From Treponema sp. (GTDB lineage: Bacteria > Spirochaetota > Spirochaetia > Treponematales > Breznakiellaceae), in the NCBI GenBank assembly GCA_009778545.1, contig WRJO01000010.1:1-35698 (forward strand): a DNA stretch of 35,698 bases. Direction: 5' to 3'. Positions 15,615-23,580 of the stretch are shown here, piece after piece (position 1 is the first letter of the stretch; every line of letters begins with the position of its first letter). The notes beneath the pieces are model-generated. The model made no database searches, was not told the DNA's origin, and was given only the letters and a program-made list of their open reading frames with translations. Made by a program: the position numbers and the translations under genes.

Positions 15615-16814
15615 ATGAGAGTTATCGGAACAAGGGCATTGGGCCTGCGGACGCCCATAATCCGCGAGTCTGACGATCTGGCGGCCATCATCTGCCAGTC
15701 CGTAAAAGACGCGATGGAGCATGAAAAAGTCCGCATCAACGACGGCGACATCATCGGCATTACCGAAGCCGTGCTGGCCCGCTCGCAGGGCAATTATGCT
15801 TCTGTTGACCATATCGCTGCCGATGTGCGCGAAAAATTTTCCGGCGGACACGTCGGCGTGGTTTTTCCGATTCTGAGCAGAAACCGATTCGCCATGCTGC
15901 TGCGGGGCATCGCGCGGGGCGCGGAAAAAGTAACCGTTCAATTAAGCTATCCGGCGGACGAAGTCGGCAACCAGCTTATTTCCTGGGAAGACGTGGACGA
16001 CAGAAACCTGAATCCGTATTCGGACTGTTTGAGCGAAGGCGAATACCGCCGCCTTTTCGGTGAAACAAAGCACCGGTTTACCGGCATCGACTATATTTCG
16101 TATTACAAATCTCTCGGCGGCAATATCGAAATAATCCTCTGCGCCGATCCGAAACGGATTCTTGAATATGCCGATCAGGTTATCGCTGCGGACATTCACA
16201 CGCGCGCGCGGACAAAACGGGCGCTCGCCGCCGCCAGGGCGAAGAAAGTCAGCGGCCTTGACGAACTGCTGACAAAACCCGTTAAAATCGATGAAGCGGA
16301 TCCCGGCAGCGGATATAACGAGCTGTACGGATTGCTTGGCTCAAACAAGGCTACGGAGGACCATGTGAAGCTGTTCCCCCGCGACTGCGACGCTTTTGTG
16401 CAGAAAATGCAGAACGCGCTGCGGGAACTGACCGGAAAAACCGTGGAAGTGCTGGTGTACGGAGACGGCGGATTTAAGGACCCTGTCGGCGGCATATGGG
16501 AACTGGCAGATCCGGTCATAGCCCCGGCGTTCACTGCGGGATTAAAGGGAACGCCCAACGAACTGAAACTTAAATTTCTCGCCGACAATGATTTTGCCGG
16601 TCTTTCCAGGGACGAGGCGCGGGAGGCAATCGAGCGGGCGATACGGGCGAAGGCGGGGCGCGACCAGATGGGAAAGATGGAATCCGAAGGAACCACGCCG
16701 AGGCAGCTTACCGATCTTCTCGGCAGCCTCTGCGATCTGGTCAGCGGCTCGGGCGACAAAGGCACCCCCGCCGTTCTGATTCAGGGCTACTTTGACAATT
16801 ACGCAATGAAGTAG
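15615..16814 (+). CDS. CofE-like gamma-glutamyl ligase (COG1478 family)
   Basis: Resembles coenzyme F420-0:L-glutamate ligase, which adds gamma-linked glutamate using GTP. Family blocks near the N-terminus are VRINDGDIIGITEAVLARSQGNY and, further on, VLVYGDGGFKDPVGGIWELADPV and AGLKGTPNELKLKFLADND. At 399 residues it is longer than archaeal CofE (about 250). Spirochaetes are not known to make F420. The chlamydial member of the same family (FolC2) is reported to act as a folylpolyglutamate synthase, so polyglutamylation of folate or another acceptor is more likely here. The ATG sits close to a possible -10 (TATAGC) with no Shine-Dalgarno, so it may have a very short leader. Confidence 0.72.
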   Translation: MRVIGTRALGLRTPIIRESDDLAAIICQSVKDAMEHEKVRINDGDIIGITEAVLARSQGNYASVDHIAADVREKFSGGHVGVVFPILSRNRFAMLLRGIARGAEKVTVQLSYPADEVGNQLISWEDVDDRNLNPYSDCLSEGEYRRLFGETKHRFTGIDYISYYKSLGGNIEIILCADPKRILEYADQVIAADIHTRARTKRALAAARAKKVSGLDELLTKPVKIDEADPGSGYNELYGLLGSNKATEDHVKLFPRDCDAFVQKMQNALRELTGKTVEVLVYGDGGFKDPVGGIWELADPVIAPAFTAGLKGTPNELKLKFLADNDFAGLSRDEAREAIERAIRAKAGRDQMGKMESEGTTPRQLTDLLGSLCDLVSGSGDKGTPAVLIQGYFDNYAMK

Positions 16815-16817
16815 CGG

Positions 16818-17366
16818 TTAGTCCAGCGTCTCAAAGACCTTTTTGAAATCTACCGTGCAGCCGGGAATAGAGGCGAGCGGAACCTCGTCGCTGCCTTCGT
16901 AGGTGTGGATTACATACCTGCCGTTGACCAATTCCAGAACGCTGATTATCTGCTCTTCGGGATCGATCATCCAGTATTCGGCAACCCCCGCCCGTTCATA
17001 GAGGTTCAGCTTTAAAACCATGTCATGGGACCGGTTAGAGGAGAGAATTTCGATGATGAATTTGGGCGCGCCGTTGTACCGGTTGTTTTGAAGGCGGGAA
17101 CGGTCGCATGCGGCAAAAATATCGGGCTGCACCAGGGTATATTCGTCGCCCTTGTCGTACAGGGGATACACGTCAAAGGGCGACACTATGGTCATACAGC
17201 CGTGCGCCTGTAATTTTTCCCGCAATTGGGCGCCTGTTGCCAAAAGTACGTTTTGATGCTTATACCCTGGCGAACTCATGGCATATACGGTCTTGCCGAT
17301 GCGTTCAAAACGAGGCTCTACCAAATCATCATACGTTTCTTCTGCCAGTTGTTCCGCTACTACCAT
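16818..17366 (-). CDS. Uma2-family protein (PD-(D/E)XK nuclease fold)
   Basis: A 182-residue member of the Uma2 (DUF820) family, proteins with a restriction-endonuclease-like fold that are common in multicopy sets and have no settled function. The fold landmarks are VQPDIFAACD, then PKFIIEILSSNRSHDMVLKLNLY (acidic residue plus downstream Lys) and GVAEYWMIDPEEQ. I chose ATG 17366 because AGGAGA lies just upstream at good spacing. The in-frame TTG at 17414 would add 16 residues without a ribosome binding site. It lies 48 bp downstream of the AAA_14 ATPase gene on the same strand and is convergent with the CofE-like gene, whose stop is 3 bp away. Confidence 0.85.
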   Translation of the reverse strand: MVVAEQLAEETYDDLVEPRFERIGKTVYAMSSPGYKHQNVLLATGAQLREKLQAHGCMTIVSPFDVYPLYDKGDEYTLVQPDIFAACDRSRLQNNRYNGAPKFIIEILSSNRSHDMVLKLNLYERAGVAEYWMIDPEEQIISVLELVNGRYVIHTYEGSDEVPLASIPGCTVDFKKVFETLD

Positions 17367-17414
17367 GGCTCGTTCTCCTGAAATTAATTGTACAGCATGA
17401 AACTGTTCTGTCAA

Positions 17415-18716
17415 TTACCGCTTCGTGTCCAAAAGCCAGTCGATCAGGTTCCGCTGCGTGATCCCGCCGCGGCTTGAGCGGAAGGGCGTTTCGTCCAGGC
17501 TGAGAATGTATTTCGGGTGGCTGTCCGGTATCTGCTCCAGCGGGGAAAGTTTTCCGGCAAGGACGGCGGAGTCGCGTACCGAGGCGGCGACCTGAAAATA
17601 CGCCTGCTTTTCGCCTTTTTCCGCTGGCGGGGCAAAGGCGACAAAACTCACCTCGTCGCCGCCGCATTTCCCGATGCACACCTCAAAGCCCCGCCGCAGC
17701 AGTTCCAGGCACACGACGTTTTCCAGTTGGCCGTTCAGATCCGGGGCGGCGCCGAGCAGCAGGTTCCGAATGCCGGTGTCGGCGATGTAGTACTTGCCCA
17801 GGGTTTTCAGGCGCTTTTCGGTTTTCAGGTCGTAACGTTCAACGTGGTAAAAAACAAACGCCGATACAAGGGCGCGCATATACGTTTCCACCGTGTTGGC
17901 AGAAATCTTCCTTCCCTTCGCGCTGATTGCCGCGCTTAACTTTTTCGAGTTGAGCGGGCTGCCGGCGGATTGGCTCATCATCTGCGCGATGCGTTCCAGA
18001 AGGGGAATGTCGTTTATCCCCGCCTGCCGCGCTACATCCTTCACCAAAATCGTGTTGTAAATGCCGTCCACGCACTGGCGGATCAGCGCCGCGTCGCCGC
18101 CCAGGGCTGCGGTAAACGGAAAGCCGCCAAAGCTCACATAGTTGTTGAAAGCCTCCCGCCGCAGGTGCTTCTCCAACTGCGCCCTGTGCCTTGGAAGCCG
18201 CCGTTCCGGCTTGGCCTCCTGTGCCGCCCCCCCGCCGACAGGAGGAGAAAAATCCCCCAACTGGCCAAGTATTTTCGCGCGGGAAAAAACCATATATTCT
18301 GAAAAAGACAGGGGCAGCATCCTGACTGCCGTATAGGGCATGCGGGAAAAAACGCCGCTGTTTGACGCGGTAACGTACAGGGCAATCTGCCGCTTGATTA
18401 AAAGCCCCTCCACGGCCTTTTCATAGTCCGCGCACCTCTGAATGTCGTCGATAAAAACATGGGTAAGCCTGCCCTCGCAGAGCCGTTTCTTGATATAGCC
18501 GTACAGCCCCTGGTAGTTGAGCAGGGATTCGCTTTCGGGATCATCCAGGCCGGCAAACACGATTTGGGCATCTTCCACGCCGGAACGCCTGAGCCATTCA
18601 ACATACATGGCAAGAAAAGTGGTCTTTCCGCAGCCCCGTATCCCGCAGAATGCCGTTATTTGTGGTTTTTCCCGCAATTCCGCAAGCCGGTCAAGGTATT
18701 CGATTCTTTGTATCAC
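17415..18716 (-). CDS. AAA_14 / DUF4143 ATPase
   Basis: A 433-residue P-loop ATPase of the group with an AAA_14 domain and a C-terminal DUF4143 domain that has a nuclease-like fold. Walker A is GIRGCGKTT, Walker B is VFIDDIQRC, and the sensor-like segment is LYVTASNSGVF. The DUF4143 part includes YNTILVKDVARQAGI, SANTVETYMRALVSAFVFY and YYIADTGIRNLLLG, then CLELLRRGFEVCIGK. Function of the group is unknown; many genomes carry several copies. About residues 145-170 (SPPVGGGAAQEAKPERRLP) look unlike the family and coincide with a GC-rich inverted repeat, suggesting an in-frame insertion. Confidence 0.88.
   Translation of the reverse strand: MIQRIEYLDRLAELREKPQITAFCGIRGCGKTTFLAMYVEWLRRSGVEDAQIVFAGLDDPESESLLNYQGLYGYIKKRLCEGRLTHVFIDDIQRCADYEKAVEGLLIKRQIALYVTASNSGVFSRMPYTAVRMLPLSFSEYMVFSRAKILGQLGDFSPPVGGGAAQEAKPERRLPRHRAQLEKHLRREAFNNYVSFGGFPFTAALGGDAALIRQCVDGIYNTILVKDVARQAGINDIPLLERIAQMMSQSAGSPLNSKKLSAAISAKGRKISANTVETYMRALVSAFVFYHVERYDLKTEKRLKTLGKYYIADTGIRNLLLGAAPDLNGQLENVVCLELLRRGFEVCIGKCGGDEVSFVAFAPPAEKGEKQAYFQVAASVRDSAVLAGKLSPLEQIPDSHPKYILSLDETPFRSSRGGITQRNLIDWLLDTKR
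18215..18245. repeat. Inverted repeat inside the AAA_14 gene
   Basis: CCTCCTGT (18215-18222) and ACAGGAGG (18238-18245) are perfect 8-bp arms around a C-rich loop. AAGCCG/CGGCTT arms lie just beside it near 18196-18213. The encoded stretch, rich in Gly, Pro and Arg, interrupts the link between the AAA_14 core and the conserved FNNYVSFGGFP segment. This is consistent with a small palindromic element that kept the frame. Confidence 0.45.
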
Positions 18717-18928
18717 TACTTTAGTATAGTTCAGGCCGGGGGGAAATAAAAGTTTTTCCCGTAATTATGCTTGTGAGAATACCCTCACGCGAAGGCGCGG
18801 AGGGAAGAGGAATGAGGAGTTAGGGAGCGGGGATAACGCCTTTCCTAACTCCTCCTAAGCGTAAATATGCTGCGCTATTTGCCGATCTTTGTTGCCGGAC
18901 GGCGCAGAGGCATGGGGCCTTTCACGCT
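18717..18928. other. Short gap with an inverted repeat
   Basis: No gene is supported here. GAGGAGTTAGGG (18814-18825) faces TCCTAACTCCTC (18843-18854) around a loop of about 17 bases, pairing at all but one position. The purine-rich arm resembles the GGGACTGGGG-type element between dnaK and grpE in style but not in exact sequence. It lies downstream of the lipoprotein gene and could end its transcript, though no T-run follows on that strand. Confidence 0.5.
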
Positions 18929-19684
18929 TCAGTCATCATTATCTCCATTAAGCACCCATCTTGTATTGCTGGGGTCGCCAACGGCTACTTCGATAGTTCT
19001 GGTGCTTGTACTGCCTGAAGCTGTTCTTGTCCCTGCTCCTGTACTTTTGGAATATACTGCGTTCCAGCCTTTTTTCAGATTCAGGCTGATGTTCCGATAA
19101 GTGTCATTCCACGAATATGTAAAACCTTCATCAACTTCGCTACCATTATCAGTGTAACCTTTTGCGGTTATTAGAATATCATCTGTGACATAGACATACC
19201 TTACATTAGTAAAAGTATAAGAGCCTGATGCTTCATTGCCACTCATTGAATAGTATTCCTTTGTCATGGAGTAATAATTGCTTGTGCCAGAAATTTCAAA
19301 TGCGTCAAGAGTAGCACATTTTACGGAGGTAGTGGCAGGTGTTATTTCTGTATAGCCCTGGTCATCAAGATCATCAAGCCAATTAGTCAAATCATTTAGA
19401 TAAGTAGCCGTCGGGGTTCCTTTTGTATAGGAGAGCTTGCCTCCTGTTGTGACGCTTCCTGTTCCGCCCATGTAATCAGTAAGATTCAGAGTGCCGTTAA
19501 ATGCCGTATAGGATAATTTAAAGGTTTCCTCGTTAAAATCCTCCGTGTATACCTGCTGTCCGGTAAAGTTCAGTTCCTCCATGCCGGTAGGGGGATCGCC
19601 GCCGCCGTCGTCGCAGGATGCCATTGAGAATCCGATTATCGCTGCAAGTGCGATAATACCCAAGAGCTTGATTGCGTTTTTCAT
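18929..19684 (-). CDS. Lipoprotein of unknown function
   Basis: A 251-residue protein I do not recognise. The signal peptide MKNAIKLLGIIALAAIIGFS ends in the lipobox MASC (about Cys24), followed by an acidic, Gly-rich linker (DDGGGDPPTG) that should keep it anchored at the membrane surface. The rest is rich in Thr, Ser, Tyr and Asn with short beta-type stretches. Signal peptides of nearly this sequence head large lipoprotein families in gut treponemes. ATG 19684 is chosen over an upstream in-frame start at 19759, because AAAGGAG precedes it and the lipobox falls in place. It stands alone, divergent from the efflux operon. Confidence 0.85.
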   Translation of the reverse strand: MKNAIKLLGIIALAAIIGFSMASCDDGGGDPPTGMEELNFTGQQVYTEDFNEETFKLSYTAFNGTLNLTDYMGGTGSVTTGGKLSYTKGTPTATYLNDLTNWLDDLDDQGYTEITPATTSVKCATLDAFEISGTSNYYSMTKEYYSMSGNEASGSYTFTNVRYVYVTDDILITAKGYTDNGSEVDEGFTYSWNDTYRNISLNLKKGWNAVYSKSTGAGTRTASGSTSTRTIEVAVGDPSNTRWVLNGDNDD

Positions 19685-19708
19685 ATCGAAAAACTCCTTT
19701 GTGCTGCC

Positions 19709-19782
19709 CCCCGTTTTCGGGTGGGCATATGCGTTATAGCCTGCGGCCAACGACCGCATATACTAAAGCCGGGTTTTCCGGC
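19709..19782 (-). promoter_or_regulatory. Structured leader upstream of the lipoprotein gene
   Basis: Three stems lie in the 100 bases before the lipoprotein start. They are CCCG/CGGG (19710-19713 with 19718-19721), ATATGCG/CGCATAT (19727-19733 with 19755-19761), and GCCGG/CCGGC (19768-19772 with 19778-19782). An alternative pairing GCGG/CCGC (19743-19746 with 19754-19757) excludes part of the middle stem. The layout could be a regulatory 5' untranslated region. It does not match a riboswitch class I can name; the c-di-GMP and SAM consensus motifs were not found. Confidence 0.35.
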
Positions 19783-19864
19783 CCTGTATCCTGTGAAAAT
19801 ATATTACAAAAACAGTCATCTTGTCCAGGGTTGGTTAATTGCACGTTATTTTATTTCAAAACAG

Positions 19865-19893
19865 TTGCCTTTTGTTCTGAATTTTGTTATATT
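19865..19893 (+). promoter_or_regulatory. Sigma70-type promoter of the tetR-efflux operon
   Basis: TTGCCT (19865-19870) as -35 and TATATT (19888-19893) as -10 are separated by exactly 17 bp. They match the consensus at four and five of six positions. The -10 touches the 20-bp palindrome that follows, so transcription would start inside the operator, about 14 nt before the ATG. This leaves no room for a Shine-Dalgarno and none is seen. Confidence 0.7.
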
Positions 19894-19913
19894 GTTAACG
19901 ACCGGTCGTTAAC
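19894..19913 (+). promoter_or_regulatory. Perfect 20-bp palindrome, probable TetR operator
   Basis: GTTAACGACC followed directly by its reverse complement GGTCGTTAAC, with no mismatch. It occupies the expected transcription start region and ends at the base before the tetR ATG. TetR-family repressors commonly bind palindromes of this size and centre (ACCGGT core) over their own promoters. Binding here would block both initiation and, in RNA, possibly translation. It is very probably the autoregulatory operator of the adjacent double-HTH regulator. Confidence 0.85.
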
Positions 19914-21122
19914 ATGACAAGCGCGGAAATCATTCAGGCAGCCTTTAGAGTATGGGGCCGCGAGTTTTATCTTGATACCAGTCTCAGCCAGGTAGCCCTC
20001 GAGTTGGGCGTGAGCAAATCGGCGCTGTTCCGGCATTTCCGGAACAAAGATGCCCTGCTCGACGCTATGATGGGCAATTTTTTCGATGATTTTGCCGGAT
20101 ATATCGGGAAAAAATATGAAAAATTCCGGAATGGAGGAGATATATTCACCCTTATCCGCATAATTGCCGAATATTATGCCCAAAATGTGTACGCTTTTAT
20201 TTTTTCATTGACAAAACTCTACGATCCCCGGTTTTGTAAGTTGAATTTGGGAGAAGAATTACGGTCAAGAGGGGTGGATATCGCCGGTTTTCATGGAATA
20301 ATCGGAAAAAATTACCAGCTTAACCCCATGATTATGTATATGGTCTTTACCACTATCACTTTTTACATGGCGATCTTCCATAAGCAATGCAAATCGTTCG
20401 AGAACCCGCCGTCGGAAGAAGCCAAATCGGAAGGAATCGACGCGATTGTTGCGATAGTTGAACGCGGCCTGGGCTATGCCGACGAACAGGCGGCGCTGGA
20501 CTACAGCGAACTGGAATACCGGCTCGCGGATACGCTCGACGATATCGAGGACGATCCCCTGCTCAGGGCCGTAGCTGGCGCCGTCGCCGATGCCGGCCCC
20601 TGGAAGGCGTCGATGGAGCAGGTTGCCCGCCGCTCCGGCCTTTCCAAAAGCAGCCTCTACGGGCATTTCAAGAACAAGCAGGACATGCTCCGCCAGCTTT
20701 TTATGACCGAATTTATGCGGATCATCGATTTTGCCCGGCAGGGGATGGATCATTCCTCCCTTCCCGTGGAACGGCTCTACCTGGGGATTTTTTCTATCGC
20801 CATGTACCTTCGCTCAAAGCCGGATATCCTGGTGGCCATGGACTGGGTGCGTACCCGCCGGCTCGACCTTAGAATGAACAAAGAGGAACTCATGGCGATA
20901 GGCGGGGGCGAAGGCGGGCCGCCGCGCGAGTTTAACCGGCTTTTTGAAGGTATTATCGACATTCCCGGTGACGAAAGGGACAGGCGGCGGGTTTCCCACT
21001 GGATCCTGTTCCTCATTATCAACATTTTGATGAGGCCGGGCGGAAAAGAACGCGTATGGAACGAAGATGTCAGGTCTTTGTACCGTTTCTTAATATTAGG
21101 CGTCAAAGGGTTTGCAACATGA
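19914..21122 (+). CDS. TetR-family regulator with two HTH domains
   Basis: A 402-residue protein, about twice the length of a standard TetR regulator. The N-terminal half has an HTH with LSQVALELGVSKSALFRHFR and KDALLDAM. The second HTH starts near residue 213 and has MEQVARRSGLSKSSLYGHFK and KQDMLRQL. Each is followed by a helical region that would be the ligand and dimer domain. So the gene looks like two TetR units in tandem. Both HTH units keep the SKSxLxxHF recognition signature. It is first in the efflux operon and its stop overlaps the tolC ATG (ATGA), so it most likely represses the pump genes and itself through the palindrome upstream. No Shine-Dalgarno at its ATG. Confidence 0.88.
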   Translation: MTSAEIIQAAFRVWGREFYLDTSLSQVALELGVSKSALFRHFRNKDALLDAMMGNFFDDFAGYIGKKYEKFRNGGDIFTLIRIIAEYYAQNVYAFIFSLTKLYDPRFCKLNLGEELRSRGVDIAGFHGIIGKNYQLNPMIMYMVFTTITFYMAIFHKQCKSFENPPSEEAKSEGIDAIVAIVERGLGYADEQAALDYSELEYRLADTLDDIEDDPLLRAVAGAVADAGPWKASMEQVARRSGLSKSSLYGHFKNKQDMLRQLFMTEFMRIIDFARQGMDHSSLPVERLYLGIFSIAMYLRSKPDILVAMDWVRTRRLDLRMNKEELMAIGGGEGGPPREFNRLFEGIIDIPGDERDRRRVSHWILFLIINILMRPGGKERVWNEDVRSLYRFLILGVKGFAT

Positions 21123-22537
21123 AAAGATTTATTCACTTATTGCCGGTATTTGCGCTGTGTGCGGCGATGTTTGCGCAGGAAGCCGGGCCGGGGGCGCCGC
21201 TGCGGTTGAGTCCCGATGAGGCGGTTGAGATGGCGATCAAAAACAACCTCAGCCTGGAATCGGCGCGGGTTTCGGCCGGCACGAAAAAACGCGCCTCGGA
21301 CCTGTCGTGGAACCAGTTTATCCCCAGCGTTACCGTCGCGGGGAGTTTTATCGCGGATAATGAAAGCAGCACGGTTAACGGGTTCCTGCCGCTGGACCTG
21401 TCCGAATTTACGCAGCTCGGCCTGTCGCAGTATGACGTGTGGGGCGTGGTTCCGTATTCCGTCAAGGCGCCCCGGACGCACATTGCCGGTTCGATTCAGG
21501 CTTCGATCGTATTAAGCGTCGCCATGATCGAAAGCATGAACCTGCTGAAGCTCGATTACCACGGCGGCCTGCTCAGCTACGAAAAGGCAAAGGCCCAGCT
21601 TGAGCGGGACATCCGCAAGGCGTACAACAACATGCTCCTCCTGCAGGAGAACATCAACCTGCTGAACGAAAGCTTTACCGCAGCCGGGCGGCGGGTGCAG
21701 ATGGCGCGGGCCAATTACAACGCCGGTCTCGCCCCGGAACTGACATTGCTGCAGGCCCAGGTCGCCATGGAAAACATGAAGCCGACTATCGACCAGGTGG
21801 AAAACGCTTACCGGCTTTCCATGGCGCAGTTTGCCATGTTCCTGGGGATGGGCTACGACACCCCCTTTGAACTGGTGCCCAATGACGGCAAGGCGGCCTT
21901 TATCCCCCTGGACGTGCGGGAGCTGATCTCCAAAGCCGCTTCCGGAAAGCCGGACATTCAGGAACTGCGGAACAGCATCCTTATGCTGCAGAGCGCCCGG
22001 AAGGCGCGGTTCAACTCCCTGCTGCCGTTTTTGAACCTGAGCTGGGGTTCTACCTCCGCTTTTATCGGCGATCCCTGGAAGGACAGGTGGAACAACAGCA
22101 GCCTTTGGCAAAAATCCGGCTCGCTGACCATTTCGCTGGGGCTGCGGCTGCACAGCCTTCTTCCGTTCGGCGAGGATTATCAGGGAATTAAAAACATGGA
22201 CGATCAGATCAGGGGCGCCAACATCGGCCTGGCCCAGATGATCCAGGGAACGGAAATTGAAATTTACAACACCGTCCTTTCGCTGGAGAAAACGCGGATC
22301 ACGTCGCAGGCCCAGACGCAGACGGTAAACCTTGCCGAGCGCGCCTACCGCCTTACCGAACAGGCGTACCGCGCCGGCCTGCAGGACCTTTTGCAGGTGC
22401 AGAACGCCGAGCTTGAACTGAAGCAGGCAAGGGTTTCCGTGCTTGAACAGCATTTCAACTACCTTAACGGTTTGATTGATCTTGAATATTCGATCGGAGT
22501 TCCCTTCGGGACTTTATCTCCCAATGGGAATAATTAA
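21119..22537 (+). CDS. TolC-like outer-membrane efflux protein
   Basis: Outer-membrane exit duct for the RND pumps that follow. The 472 residues begin with a Sec signal (MKRFIHLLPVFALCAAMFA, cleavage before QEAG). They then show the repeated outer-membrane-factor pattern: LSPDEAVEMAIKNNLSLESARV, DIRKAYNNMLLLQENINLL, ARANYNAGLAPELTLLQAQVA in the first half, and LAERAYRLTEQAYRAGLQDLLQVQNAELELKQAR in the second. The start chosen is ATG 21119, which overlaps the tetR stop and yields the signal peptide. A longer frame from 21056 would start inside tetR without a signal. Confidence 0.93.
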   Translation: MKRFIHLLPVFALCAAMFAQEAGPGAPLRLSPDEAVEMAIKNNLSLESARVSAGTKKRASDLSWNQFIPSVTVAGSFIADNESSTVNGFLPLDLSEFTQLGLSQYDVWGVVPYSVKAPRTHIAGSIQASIVLSVAMIESMNLLKLDYHGGLLSYEKAKAQLERDIRKAYNNMLLLQENINLLNESFTAAGRRVQMARANYNAGLAPELTLLQAQVAMENMKPTIDQVENAYRLSMAQFAMFLGMGYDTPFELVPNDGKAAFIPLDVRELISKAASGKPDIQELRNSILMLQSARKARFNSLLPFLNLSWGSTSAFIGDPWKDRWNNSSLWQKSGSLTISLGLRLHSLLPFGEDYQGIKNMDDQIRGANIGLAQMIQGTEIEIYNTVLSLEKTRITSQAQTQTVNLAERAYRLTEQAYRAGLQDLLQVQNAELELKQARVSVLEQHFNYLNGLIDLEYSIGVPFGTLSPNGNN

Positions 22538-22551
22538 AAGGAGAACGAATA

Positions 22552-23481
22552 ATGAAAAAAATTCTGATACTGCTGGCAGCCGTGCTTGTTTTGTCCGGCT
22601 GCGAAAGGGTGCGGGAAGCGCGGGAAAACCGGACGGCGGCATCCGTACCGCAGGCATCGATATTCGCGGTAAACACCACCACCGCCGTACAGGGGCAGAT
22701 CCAGGACTACATCGCCCTTTCGGGGGATATTATCGCCGGTTCGACGGTTGACGTATTTTCCGACGCGGCGGGGAGGATCGCCAACGTGCATGTCAATGTG
22801 GGGCAGCGGGTAAACAGAGGCGATCGAATCGCGTCGGTCGACCCTTCCCGTCCGGGCATGACGTTCCGCCTGAGCGTCGCCACCGCCCCTATCGCCGGAA
22901 CGGTAGTCGCCCTGCCCGGACAGGTGGGCATGACGGTTACGCAGGCGGTGCCGCTTGCCCGCATCGCCGGAGGCAGCGCCCTGCAGGTCCGGCTGTATGT
23001 GGCGGAACGCTTTATCTCAAAAATGGCGATGAACCTTCCCTGCGAGATTACCTTTGACGCATGGCCGGGAGAGGTGTTCCGGGGCAGCATCAGCGAGATA
23101 GCCCCCACGGTCGATCCCGCTTCCCGCACCATGGAACTGCGGGTAAACGTGCAGGACATCGGTTCAAGAATCAAAACGGGAATGTTCGCCAAGGTGCGGA
23201 TCATTACCGAGCGCAAGAACAGCATCGTAAAGATACCCGCGTCTGCGCTGCTGAACCGCTTCGGGGAACAGTATCTGTATGTCATAGAAGATGATCCCGA
23301 AGACCCAAGCCGGAACATCGTCCGCAAGCGGAATGTCGTGCCGGGGATCCTTATCGACGGGGTGCTGGAAATCCAGAGCGGGCTTTCGCCTTCCGAGGAG
23401 ATCGTCGTCCGCGGCCAGACCCTGCTGGAGGACGGGGCGCTGGTCAACATCATCGAGCGGGTGGCTCCTCTTTCCAACTAA
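22552..23481 (+). CDS. RND efflux adaptor (membrane fusion) lipoprotein
   Basis: Links the inner-membrane pump to TolC in the periplasm. The 309 residues start with a lipoprotein signal (MKKILILLAAVLVLSGC, Cys17). The lipoyl/barrel-sandwich halves, GRIANVHVNVGQRVNRGDRIASVD and TAPIAGTVVALPGQVGMTV, are almost adjacent, so the long alpha-hairpin of AcrA-type adaptors is missing or very short. A beta-barrel (YVAERFISKMAMNLPCEITF, DPASRTMELRVNVQD) and a membrane-proximal domain (KIPASALLNRFGEQYLYVIED) follow. A good Shine-Dalgarno AAGGAG precedes the ATG. It is the only adaptor gene present for two pump genes. Confidence 0.93.
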   Translation: MKKILILLAAVLVLSGCERVREARENRTAASVPQASIFAVNTTTAVQGQIQDYIALSGDIIAGSTVDVFSDAAGRIANVHVNVGQRVNRGDRIASVDPSRPGMTFRLSVATAPIAGTVVALPGQVGMTVTQAVPLARIAGGSALQVRLYVAERFISKMAMNLPCEITFDAWPGEVFRGSISEIAPTVDPASRTMELRVNVQDIGSRIKTGMFAKVRIITERKNSIVKIPASALLNRFGEQYLYVIEDDPEDPSRNIVRKRNVVPGILIDGVLEIQSGLSPSEEIVVRGQTLLEDGALVNIIERVAPLSN

Positions 23482-23502
23482 AGGGATATTAACAGGGGTT
23501 AT

Positions 23503-23580
23503 ATGAGACTTCGTTTCATCTTTGATTTTACATCCGGCTGTCTTTTTCGGGCGGCCGAACGAATTAAGAGGTTATCATGA
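23503..23580 (+). CDS. 25-codon small ORF coupled to first RND gene
   Basis: ATG 23503 to TGA 23578-23580 encodes 25 residues (MRLRFIFDFT... ending KRLS), one Cys at position 13, net basic. AGGGG lies four bases before the ATG, a modest ribosome site. Its stop overlaps the first RND gene's ATG (ATGA), the arrangement that favours re-initiation. A second small ORF of exactly the same length stands before the second RND gene. I do not recognise the peptide. It may be a leader that sets translation of the pump, or a small membrane or pump-associated peptide. Confidence 0.5.
   Translation: MRLRFIFDFTSGCLFRAAERIKRLS

Noticed and set aside
16818-18716. Defence system formed by Uma2 and AAA_14/DUF4143 genes
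   Set aside because: Both are common stand-alone families of unknown role; adjacency alone, with no other defence gene or mobile element, does not support the claim.
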